A DNA stretch of 15,999 bases from Methanobacteriota archaeon (GTDB taxonomy: Archaea > Thermoplasmatota > Poseidoniia > Poseidoniales > Thalassarchaeaceae): positions 39,101-55,099 of the forward strand of contig PAUH01000010.1 of assembly GCA_002712645.1 (NCBI GenBank), read 5' to 3'. The translations under genes were made by a program, and so were the position numbers. How positions within the stretch are numbered: position 1 is the first letter of the stretch; each line of letters opens with the position of its first letter. The notes below the pieces were generated by a model. That model was not told the DNA's origin and ran no database searches. It saw nothing but the letters and a program-made list of their open reading frames with translations. Shown piece by piece: positions 1-7,279 of this stretch.

Positions 1-80
1 AGAGATGGTGGCCCTTCCATATATCGTGGTTGTAGAAGGTTGTCTTTAGTATTAACGCATACTTACGCTATTTTATTAGA

Positions 81-96
81 TATTAACGCATTAATA
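81..96. repeat. Short inverted repeat TATTAA-CGCA-TTAATA
   Basis: TATTAA at 81-86 is followed by CGCA and then its exact reverse complement TTAATA at 91-96. The structure includes one TTAACGC repeat copy (83-89). In such AT-rich DNA a perfect 6+6 palindrome could arise by chance, but its overlap with a repeat copy makes a dimeric binding site possible (inference). Confidence 0.45.
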
Positions 97-146
97 AATC
101 ATAATTACTCTTAAAATATGAATAAAGGCTTATTTTTACATATTTA

Positions 147-190
147 CTAACGCTTAGTTAACGCTTTGTTAACGCTTTGTTAACGCTTTA
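147..190 (+). repeat. Four-unit 11-bp tandem repeat (TTAACGCTTTG)
   Basis: Four consecutive 11-base units run without gaps: CTAACGCTTAG, TTAACGCTTTG, TTAACGCTTTG and TTAACGCTTTA. The junctions create the palindrome GTTAAC three times, at 157-162, 168-173 and 179-184. A fifth unit core follows after eight A/T bases, at 199-205. The unit length equals about one helical turn, so a bound protein would occupy one face of the DNA. Confidence 0.85.
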
Positions 191-327
191 AATTAAAATT
201 AACGCTTTTTATTTGTCTCTATTCTGTTGAAATGTGGTTTTACCAATAAGAATCGAGCTCCACATTATGCAGCCTTCACTTCCTAATTTTCCGCATTCCT
301 TACAACCCGCCAACCGAACCCAGCCTC

Positions 328-1620
328 ATGCCAATCGAAGATAGCAGGATGCCAGGCTTCCATCGCCTATCGCCCAAAGAACGTAGAGAGAAGCTCGCTG
401 AAGCCGCTAATCTTGATCAAGATCATCTAAAAGCCTGGGAAGCCGGAACTCTGGATAGCGATACTGCAGACAGGATGATTGAGAATGTCGTAGGCACCTA
501 TGCCCTGCCTATCGGTGTCGCTACTAATTTCGTAATTGACGGAGAGCACTATGCCATCCCTTTCGTAGTGGAAGAGGCCAGCGTAGTAGCGGCTGCTTCA
601 AACATGGCTAAGAGATGCCTCTCAAATGGTGGCTTCAAATCAAATAATGACGATCCGATAATGATTGGGCAGATACAAGTTGTTGGTCTTGATGATGCTG
701 ATTCCGGTGCGGAAAAGGTGCTATCTGCAAAAACAGAGATCATCGATATGTGCAATGATGTAGATCCAATCCTTGTTCGATTCGGGGGAGGATGTAGAGA
801 TATTGAAGCACGACCGATTGAGACCTCTTCTGGCCCCATGTTAATTGTGCATTTACTGGTTGATTGTAGAGATGCAATGGGTGCTAATGCCGTTAATACG
901 ATGGCGGAAACAGTGGCGCCGAAAATAGAGGAGTTGACCGGCGGCACTGTAATTCTTAGGATAATTAGCAATCTCGCAGTTCATCGCTTAGCACGTGTTT
1001 CTGCCATATTCACTCCAGAAGAAATGTCAGATGCTGGGGATAATGCATCCCAAGGGTCTGAAGTAATTGATGGGGTGATACAAGCATATCACTTCGCAGC
1101 AGCTGATCCATTCAGAGCCACCACGCACAATAAAGGCATAATGAACGCCATTTCTGCTGTGGCCATAGCCTGTGGACAGGATTGGCGCGCCATCGAATCT
1201 GGAGCGCACTCTTATGCCGCATATGGCCGAACGTATGGATCAATGACTAAATGGAGCACAGATTCAGATGGGAATCTCATAGGATCTATCGAACTACCAA
1301 TGGCCGTTGGCCTAGTAGGTGGAGCGATACGCATCCATCCTGGGGCAAAGGCGAATGTTGCACTACTCGGCGTGGAATCTGCGAATGATCTTGCAAAGGT
1401 CATGGCTGCAGCGGGTCTTGCCCAGAATCTAGGGGCTCTCAGAGCATTGGCTACTGTTGGTATTCAAGCAGGTCACATGAAGCTTCATCTTCAGAATATG
1501 ATAGTTGCCGCAGGTGCAGAGGACGGGGAAATAGAGGCAGTTTCCTCACTTGTCAAGTCAAGCGGAGAGAGGATAACGATGGCTGCGGTGGAGAAGGCAT
1601 TGAAAGCGATAAGGAATTGA
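328..1620 (+). CDS. hmgA: Hydroxymethylglutaryl-CoA reductase, class II (bacterial type)
   Basis: HMG-CoA reductase makes mevalonate, the committed precursor of isoprenoid lipids. The 430 residues align along their whole length with the Pseudomonas mevalonii class II enzyme as I recall it. The N-terminus is soluble and starts with the same short leader before the ENV(V/I)GT segment at 52-57. Family landmarks are visible: VVEEAS around E83, GGGCRDIE at 153-160, DAMGAN at 182-187 (nucleotide binding), THNKG with K269, D285 in GQDWRA, and H383 in the GIQAGHM segment. These are the four catalytic residues E, K, D and H. ATG 328 is chosen because the upstream in-frame ATG (232) meets a stop at once and the N-terminus matches the family. 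No Shine-Dalgarno sequence is seen. The stop lies only 9 bases from the convergent scpB stop. In an archaeon the role should be biosynthetic, although some bacterial class II enzymes are degradative. Cofactor preference cannot be read with certainty. Confidence 0.96.
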   Translation: MPIEDSRMPGFHRLSPKERREKLAEAANLDQDHLKAWEAGTLDSDTADRMIENVVGTYALPIGVATNFVIDGEHYAIPFVVEEASVVAAASNMAKRCLSNGGFKSNNDDPIMIGQIQVVGLDDADSGAEKVLSAKTEIIDMCNDVDPILVRFGGGCRDIEARPIETSSGPMLIVHLLVDCRDAMGANAVNTMAETVAPKIEELTGGTVILRIISNLAVHRLARVSAIFTPEEMSDAGDNASQGSEVIDGVIQAYHFAAADPFRATTHNKGIMNAISAVAIACGQDWRAIESGAHSYAAYGRTYGSMTKWSTDSDGNLIGSIELPMAVGLVGGAIRIHPGAKANVALLGVESANDLAKVMAAAGLAQNLGALRALATVGIQAGHMKLHLQNMIVAAGAEDGEIEAVSSLVKSSGERITMAAVEKALKAIRN

Positions 1621-1629
1621 TGTTGAATC

Positions 1630-2226
1630 TCACTCTTCTTCGTCTGATGGTCCGTATTCCATAATTGTGGCCTGGCCGCCACTCAATGAGGCTGCAAGTT
1701 CAGCGCCAGTCATTCCGGCGTCTGAAGCCTGTTTCCTAAACCATGCTCGTACTTTCGTAGACTCGACATCGGGGGCTCCGAAATATTCAGCGAATCTTCT
1801 TGTTGTCATCAGGCGTCTAGTCAATCCATCACGACGTCTGCTAATCAGGCCCATTGCAGATAGTTCGCGAACGTGGTCGTACGCCCTTTGCCCCAGCATA
1901 CCAACCAAAGTCGATTGCGACATTGGCTGGTGGTATGCTATCAATGCAGCAGCGGGCATCAGCCTCTGAGGTATATCTGGACGTACCCCGCCAGGCATTC
2001 GGTCTGAAAGACTGGGTTTCACCTCCATTATCCACCTTCCCGATACCTCAGATACCTGTAAGGCTCCTGATCGTCGGCGTGATAGTGTTGCCCTGAGATT
2101 CGAAAGCGCTCCCTCAACTAGGCCTTCGTCTTCCTGGGCTGCGAATGCGATCTCTCCGACAGTCATTGAGCGGCCCGCGCCGAACAAGATTGCTTCCAGA
2201 ATCGTGGAGAGTTCGGGCTGATCCAT
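1630..2226 (-). CDS. scpB: Segregation and condensation protein B (ScpB)
   Basis: ScpB forms a dimer of paired winged-helix domains that binds the ScpA kleisin and completes the SMC-ScpAB condensin complex. The 198-residue product opens with a typical first helix (LSTILEAILFGAGRSMTVGE, 7-26), has a first winged helix to about residue 80, and a second at about 86-150. The second contains AALIAYHQPMSQ (93-104), a form of the family's LAIIAYKQPIT motif, and ends in RRFAEYFG. A roughly 48-residue tail follows and is acidic at its end. The ATG at 2226 overlaps the scpA TGA by one base (TGATG), so translational coupling is likely. A TTG one codon upstream is open but less likely. It is the third gene of smc-scpA-scpB. 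Confidence 0.9.
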   Translation of the reverse strand: MDQPELSTILEAILFGAGRSMTVGEIAFAAQEDEGLVEGALSNLRATLSRRRSGALQVSEVSGRWIMEVKPSLSDRMPGGVRPDIPQRLMPAAALIAYHQPMSQSTLVGMLGQRAYDHVRELSAMGLISRRRDGLTRRLMTTRRFAEYFGAPDVESTKVRAWFRKQASDAGMTGAELAASLSGGQATIMEYGPSDEEE

Positions 2227-3218
2227 CAAACAGCCTCCTCTATCTCAGGGGGTGGATGCAGTCTCAAGGATAATTCCTCGAAGTCGGATTCGTCCGGGTG
2301 AAGATCAGTCAGAATCACCGATCCATCGATAGCGTCTTTCTGCTCGATTGAGGCATACCCCCTGTTGACCAGAAATAGTGTTGCAACCATTGCCGCGACC
2401 TGTGCTTCAGCATTTGCTTCCTCGCGTATTGTGCCGCTTTCCATGGATCTATCTGCCAGCTCCTCGGATATGGCTGAGAGAGTGCAGGTTTGATCTTCGG
2501 GGTTTGCGCGCATTCGCATGGCCTCCCACGTCCTCCGTATGTCTCCCTCCAAGTCTTCGACGTGCAGGCTCCCGCTGAATCTCTCACGTGCCATTTCAAG
2601 TGAGGCCCTCCGCTTCTCGGCAATCTTTAGACGTAAGTTCTGCTCTTCGGATATCCTGCTGGCAGCTTTCAATCCCATCAAGAGTTCTCCGAGAGTAACT
2701 GGGCGCCCCTCTTCCCTCTGAATTCTTCCAGAAAACATGTCTGGAAGACGTTCCTTGTGAGTTCCGGTTATTATCCCTACAGAGAAATTGTAATCATTGT
2801 CATCAAAATCAGACTCCCAACCACCATCGTAAATCCAAGGCTCATCGACTTCATCCTCGTGATTTTGTCTTTCTATGAGGGTTTCCGCCTGGCCTCTGAG
2901 CACCTGCCATGCCATGCGAATGAGACGGCCGCACGTGGGTAAGTCGATATCTTCTGTATCTTCGATTCTTGTTGAAAACATCTCAAGGAAAGCGGATAAA
3001 TCAACGGCCCATGGATCTAGATCTTTATCCTGAAATAGTTGTAATACAAGTGCTACTGACCTATCAAAGGGATCATTCAGAAATTGATGCTCGGCCTCTT
3101 CCATCTCAGCTAATTCTAGTATCCTATCCAGATAGGCACTAGTCTCCAAATCTACCTCGTCAGTGAGTAATCGAGCTACGATATCGTCGCGTAGGGCCTT
3201 CGCATCAAGGATGCCCAT
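2226..3218 (-). CDS. scpA: Segregation and condensation protein A (ScpA, kleisin)
   Basis: ScpA is the kleisin that bridges the SMC heads and recruits ScpB. In the 330-residue product, residues 48-115 (NDPFDRSVALVLQLFQDKDLDPWAVDL onwards, through LPTCGRLIRMAWQVLRGQAETL) correspond to the family's N-terminal 'GPLDLLL...LDIYDI...AEFLVMAATLLEIKS' region. Residues 270-305 (AAMVATLFLVNRGYASIEQ) look like the C-terminal winged helix that binds an SMC head. The middle, about 118-165, is rich in Asp and Glu, and the protein is longer than the 230-270 residues usual in bacteria. The gene starts 6 bases after the smc stop and overlaps scpB by one base. Assignment rests on sequence pattern plus the diagnostic gene order; the kleisin family is divergent, so context matters. 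Confidence 0.88.
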   Translation of the reverse strand: MGILDAKALRDDIVARLLTDEVDLETSAYLDRILELAEMEEAEHQFLNDPFDRSVALVLQLFQDKDLDPWAVDLSAFLEMFSTRIEDTEDIDLPTCGRLIRMAWQVLRGQAETLIERQNHEDEVDEPWIYDGGWESDFDDNDYNFSVGIITGTHKERLPDMFSGRIQREEGRPVTLGELLMGLKAASRISEEQNLRLKIAEKRRASLEMARERFSGSLHVEDLEGDIRRTWEAMRMRANPEDQTCTLSAISEELADRSMESGTIREEANAEAQVAAMVATLFLVNRGYASIEQKDAIDGSVILTDLHPDESDFEELSLRLHPPPEIEEAV

Positions 3219-3224
3219 GTAGCC

Positions 3225-6200
3225 TCACTCCGTCTCCGATACCTGTCCCAGGTCTTCTTCTCGTACGGTCGCATCAATCGATGCAGCGGGATTCCTCTCA
3301 CTTCCATCGTCTGCTGCTTCAGCACGATCTCGCAATTCGCCCAAAGGATCGTTCTCCCCCTGCCCGATCTTTTCAGGGTCTACCCCTGCGCGTTCCATGA
3401 CTCCCCCGATAGAGGATAGCGAGTCAATGGGTTCTGGCACAATTGGTCTCTTTGAAGGATGGGGGAGGTCTTCCGATAGCATGTCTGAAGTTGAGGGGGG
3501 GCCTTGAGCTTCCATTTCTTTCTCGAATGCTTCGCCGAGGGCCAATGCAGCCTCTCTGTTGAAATCGGTAATTCTCCTACTAACGCCATCTCCAGCATGA
3601 GTGATTCCAACGTGATGATTGGCCATTGAAAGACTGACTTTCCTCAATGTGACCATGATGAATTGAGCGGCCTCACTTCGCCGTCTACACAGCATTGCAA
3701 TCCGTTGACAATTGAATGGATCGAGATTTTGATCTACTTCGTCGAAATAATAGAATGTACTTGGCTCGAAATCTTGTATCGAGAAAACAAGTGCTAGTGC
3801 AGCCATGGACTTCTCTCCGCCGGAGAGTTGTGATCTTCGTGTTTTCTGACTCTTACCCGGAGGGACACAATCCATCTCCAACCCGCCCTCGAAGGGGTTT
3901 TCTGGGTTCTCGAGCCTCAATCTTCCATTGCCACCTGGTTGAAGAATAGCATATACCCTCGAGAAATTCTCGCTGATGTGCTCAAAGACAGCGAGGAGCC
4001 TACTCTTTCTTTCATTCTCGAGTCTATCCACGATATCAACGAGCATGTCGCGTCTCTTCCTAAGTGTGGAGCCATCTTCGATGAGTTGCTCTATCCTATT
4101 TGCAGTCTCATCATACTGTTCGATTGCTAGCATATTGACATCGCCGAGACTGTCGAGTTTCCTCTCGATCTTCGATATGAGTCGTTCAACCTCGGCCAGG
4201 GTTGGCATCTCTTCGTCGGAATCAGGGATTTCAATTTCCTGATCGATAAGCTCCTGTTTCAGACTCATTGCAGCGCTTTTGGCTGACGTGATACCATGAT
4301 CGAGTGCGTCAATTGTAACTTGTATTCGTTCTCTCTCGGATCGTTTGTTCTGAGCCTCGGTACGAGCCTGTGAACGCTCTTCGATGATTGAATCTCTCCT
4401 AGATGAGAGGATGCCAAGTTCCTCGCTTGCATGCTTTGCCTTGGATCTGAGTTCGGAAAGTTCGATTCCGGCATTTATCGCCGATGAGTTGATTTCTTCT
4501 ATCTCCTTTCTTTGGGATTCACATCGCTCACTGAGACGATTCTTCTTCTTCTCGAGTTCAGTGATTCTACCCCTTAGAACATCGAGGCTGACAACGGCTG
4601 ATTCCACTTTTGCAATGGCCTGCTGTCTTTTGACCAAGGCCTTGCCTTTCTCAGTCTCAGCCTCAGAAAGAGTTCTCGAGAGGTGATCTGGGGATTGCTT
4701 GAGGAGGTCTTCACTTGCTGCCTTACGTGCGTCTAATGCTTCCTCGAGACTTTCCTTCGCTGCGGTAAGATCGGAGGATGCCACTCTTCTTGCCGCCTCG
4801 CATCGCTCTAACTCGGATCTCGCACTTTCTAATCGCTTTGAGATGTTCTTCACATCAGCCTCTGCCCTATCCAGATCAGCTCTCCATTCCCTGACTCGGG
4901 ACTCTGACTCGGAGCCTGAAAATTCTGCAATTTTGTCAGTGAGTTGCTGAACTGAATCCCTGGTTTCCCTGAGAGCTGCTTCCACGGTGGCTCTGACCAA
5001 ACTTGCTTCATTGACGGCGCCCTCTAACGGCCTGAGTGAAAGAGAAGGATCGGAAGAGCCGAAGGAAGGAGCATTGCGAGATGAAGAGCCTCCTGTCATG
5101 GCGCCGCTGCCTTCCACTATGGATCCGTCGAGAGTGACTAATCTGACTCCCCCCATATTTCTTCGAGCGACGTCAAGGCTCTCCACGAGCAGTGTGCTTC
5201 TGCTTACAAGATGGATTGCATTCTCGATTTCTGAAGGATAGTCCAAGAGTTCGTGCACAAAACCGATCACCCCTGGATTTCTAGCAACCATCAAAGATCT
5301 GCCCTGAGGGCGTTGTCTTCCAAGTCGATTGAGCGGCAGGAACGTGGCTCTCCCACCGCCATTTTTCTTAAGCCAAGAGATGCAATCTGCTGCGACTTGA
5401 TCGTCTTCGACCACGATACTCCGCATGCCTCCGCCCAATGCATGTGCGATTCCCTCCGCATGATTGTCGTCTTTCGGGGATGCCAGTTCTGCAATGGAGC
5501 CAAGTATGCCCCTCACAGACCCCTCCTGTCGAAGTCTGGTCAATGCTGCAGCGACCGCTGCTGAACCGTGTGTCTGGGCATCTAACCTGGCTCTTGCCTT
5601 CTCGAGCCTCATCTCAGCCTCCCTATATCTTGAATCGGCTCTGTCTCTATCCTCGCGCAACTGTGATTCGATCTTTCTCAGTCGCATTAATTCCTCGCCA
5701 AGTTTAGCTGGATTTTCCCTCTCTGCCTCTATCTGCATGTCTTCGCCGTATATCTCCAGATCATCTCGTAGAAGAGTCGCCTGCTCATACTCCTCCTCGA
5801 GAGAGACTACTGCCTCCATGGCGATGGCCGTGGATTGATCTGCCCGATCAGAAGTCAGCGTGGCATTCGAATGGGAATCTTGTGCGGCGGTCACTGCATC
5901 ATTTGCCTTCCCAAGTGCTCTGCTAAGGTCCATCTGGATCTTGCTGCCTGTTTCCAGCGTGCTCTTCGCCTCTTTTATGGAGGCCTCATATTGCTCAATT
6001 TCAGCATCTGCATCTCGAATATCGTCAGAGGCCTCGGTCTTTGACGCTTCATATTCATCGATGGAGGTCTGAACGCGGTTGATCTCATCGATATCCGTCT
6101 CAAGATCGATCTGGGCCTCTTCAACGGATGTTTCGAGGTCACTTATCCTGTCCTTTGATCTCTCTATCTCTACCTCAAGAGTTCTCATCTTATCTATGAT

Positions 6201-7106
6201 TTCGCGATTTTCGCCCGTTGAGAGTTCCTCTATTTGCCGGCCTACCTCAGCAAGTTCTTCTTCTAGGGCAAGTAGGTCTTTCTCCCTCTGACGCGCTTCC
6301 TCGAGGAGTGCGTACGATCGTGTTCTATATCCTTCTTGCTCGGCCCTCAGTGCGTCTGATTCGTGTATCTTGGCAAGATATCTGCATTTGGATAAGGCTG
6401 CACGATTGATCTCGAGTTCGTCTTTGAGATGCTTGAATCGTAACGCTTGCTCGCGCTCCTTGCCCAGGCTTTCGAGTTGCTTCCTTTGATCGGCTTCGAA
6501 GAGATCTATTGTCTCCATTGATCCTTCGACTTGCTTTCTTTGTGTGGATGCCTTCCGTATATCTTCATCATAGGCTGTTACCCCTGCGACGTCTTCCAAA
6601 ATGGCCCTACGACGATGGGCGGTCATCGTGGCAAGAGTTGTCACGTCATTTTGTAGCACGACATTGTACCCGTCACCCCTGAGACCTGCTTCTTTGAGGA
6701 TTCTCCTGAATTCTCCAGAAGATGTTTTTTCGTTATTTATCCTAAACTCAGATTTAGGATCGCCTCTTTCAGTGAGTCTAACCGATCTAGTGAAGGCTAC
6801 CTCATCAGAATCAACCCTCAGTTGCCTAGAGCCGTCAGATGATTTTGGATTGGTGAAAGTCAGAGTTGCAGACATTCGCTTGGCTGCCCTTCCACTATTT
6901 CCCCCATTGAATATGAGTTGCTTGAGATTCTCGGCTCTGAGTGCCTTCGTTGATCTGGTTCCTAAAACGAATTGTATGGCATCTCCAGAGTTCGATTTAC
7001 CGGAACCATTTGGACCTGTTATAGCAGTGAATCCTGATTGGAATGGGATGGATACTTCTCCTCCAAATGACTTGAAGTTGAGGACGTCTATCCTTACTAA
7101 TCGCAT
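3225..7106 (-). CDS. smc: Chromosome segregation ATPase SMC
   Basis: SMC is the ATPase of the condensin-like complex that loops and segregates the chromosome. All family parts are present in 1293 residues: Walker A GPNGSGKSN at 31-39, a Q-loop with Q152 before the DVAGVTAYDE segment, a first coiled coil at about 175-510, a hinge at about 525-672 ending in a glycine-rich GSGAMTGGS, and a second coil at about 695-1040. After these come the LGDVNMLAIEQYDE motif, the ABC signature LSGGE at 1094-1098, and Walker B FYYFDE with the D-E pair at 1122-1123 and the DQNLD D-loop. The head should end near 1183; a further 110 or so acidic, Pro/Ser-rich residues form an unusual tail. It is first in the operon, with scpA starting 6 bases after its stop. 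No strong Shine-Dalgarno is seen. Confidence 0.97.
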   Translation of the reverse strand: MRLVRIDVLNFKSFGGEVSIPFQSGFTAITGPNGSGKSNSGDAIQFVLGTRSTKALRAENLKQLIFNGGNSGRAAKRMSATLTFTNPKSSDGSRQLRVDSDEVAFTRSVRLTERGDPKSEFRINNEKTSSGEFRRILKEAGLRGDGYNVVLQNDVTTLATMTAHRRRAILEDVAGVTAYDEDIRKASTQRKQVEGSMETIDLFEADQRKQLESLGKEREQALRFKHLKDELEINRAALSKCRYLAKIHESDALRAEQEGYRTRSYALLEEARQREKDLLALEEELAEVGRQIEELSTGENREIIDKMRTLEVEIERSKDRISDLETSVEEAQIDLETDIDEINRVQTSIDEYEASKTEASDDIRDADAEIEQYEASIKEAKSTLETGSKIQMDLSRALGKANDAVTAAQDSHSNATLTSDRADQSTAIAMEAVVSLEEEYEQATLLRDDLEIYGEDMQIEAERENPAKLGEELMRLRKIESQLREDRDRADSRYREAEMRLEKARARLDAQTHGSAAVAAALTRLRQEGSVRGILGSIAELASPKDDNHAEGIAHALGGGMRSIVVEDDQVAADCISWLKKNGGGRATFLPLNRLGRQRPQGRSLMVARNPGVIGFVHELLDYPSEIENAIHLVSRSTLLVESLDVARRNMGGVRLVTLDGSIVEGSGAMTGGSSSRNAPSFGSSDPSLSLRPLEGAVNEASLVRATVEAALRETRDSVQQLTDKIAEFSGSESESRVREWRADLDRAEADVKNISKRLESARSELERCEAARRVASSDLTAAKESLEEALDARKAASEDLLKQSPDHLSRTLSEAETEKGKALVKRQQAIAKVESAVVSLDVLRGRITELEKKKNRLSERCESQRKEIEEINSSAINAGIELSELRSKAKHASEELGILSSRRDSIIEERSQARTEAQNKRSERERIQVTIDALDHGITSAKSAAMSLKQELIDQEIEIPDSDEEMPTLAEVERLISKIERKLDSLGDVNMLAIEQYDETANRIEQLIEDGSTLRKRRDMLVDIVDRLENERKSRLLAVFEHISENFSRVYAILQPGGNGRLRLENPENPFEGGLEMDCVPPGKSQKTRRSQLSGGEKSMAALALVFSIQDFEPSTFYYFDEVDQNLDPFNCQRIAMLCRRRSEAAQFIMVTLRKVSLSMANHHVGITHAGDGVSRRITDFNREAALALGEAFEKEMEAQGPPSTSDMLSEDLPHPSKRPIVPEPIDSLSSIGGVMERAGVDPEKIGQGENDPLGELRDRAEAADDGSERNPAASIDATVREEDLGQVSETE

Positions 7107-7279
7107 TTCCCAATCCCCACAAAGCGGTTTTTTTTACCACTTCAGACGGGAAGCGGCTCTCGGCGGCATTATCAACATTGAGTATCAACGAGGGCGCAGC
7201 ATGTCGATTAGTAGGGTTAATTGTAATCACCGTTTTTTTCCTGCCAAGGTTCAATTCAGTGGGTCTTTTGCGATGATCG
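7107..7279. promoter_or_regulatory. Divergent promoter region between smc and nadB
   Basis: This gap of about 170 bases must hold the start signals for both the leftward smc operon and the rightward nadB gene. It has two T-tracts, at 7128-7135 and 7233-7239. No textbook archaeal TATA box (TTTAWATA) is visible on either strand. No hairpin, tRNA or other RNA gene was recognised. Confidence 0.55.
7126..7138 (-). promoter_or_regulatory. Possible A-tract promoter element of smc
   Basis: On the minus strand an eight-A run (7135-7128) reads GGTAAAAAAAACC and is centred about 25 bases upstream of the smc ATG at 7106. That is the distance expected between an archaeal TATA element and the start of a leaderless message. 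The sequence itself is not a canonical TATA box, so this is an inference from position. Confidence 0.3.

Larger units (their letters stand above)
52..205 (+). repeat. Direct-repeat array of the heptamer TTAACGC
   Basis: Exact TTAACGC copies lie at 52-58, 83-89, 158-164, 169-175, 180-186 and 199-205. One-base variants lie at 62-68 (CTTACGC) and 147-153 (CTAACGC). All are in the same orientation. Start-to-start spacings are 10, 21, 64, 11, 11, 11 and 19 bases, so most neighbouring copies sit close to whole turns of the helix. The copies fall in two clusters, 52-89 and 147-205, separated by an A/T-only-like stretch. Same-face spacing of identical short words is typical of a multi-site protein-binding array, such as replication iterons or an operator cluster. 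The motif does not match the archaeal origin recognition box as I know it. Confidence 0.85.
1..327. other. AT-rich intergenic region upstream of hmgA
   Basis: This stretch has no supported gene. Positions about 50-215 are strikingly AT-rich compared with the rest of the window and contain the TTAACGC repeat array and a short inverted repeat, both listed separately. The last 110 bases before hmgA return to ordinary composition. At the left edge, one plus-strand frame is open from 2 to a TAG at 47-49, and one minus-strand frame has an ATG at 20-18 that stays open to the edge. Either could be the end or the start of a neighbouring gene, and the sequence does not decide between them. An origin or a regulatory region are both possible (inference). 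Confidence 0.6.

Noticed and set aside
52..205. Repeat array as a CRISPR
   Set aside because: Repeat units are 7-11 bases and directly tandem, with no 25-40-base repeats, no unique spacers of constant length and no cas genes.
267..344. 25-codon open frame overlapping the hmgA start, a possible upstream regulatory ORF
   Set aside because: It is short, has no Shine-Dalgarno and no recognisable peptide, and an ATG this near a gene start is expected by chance.
2227..2229. TTG at 2229 as the scpB start
   Set aside because: The next codon is an ATG that forms the common TGATG overlap with the scpA stop.
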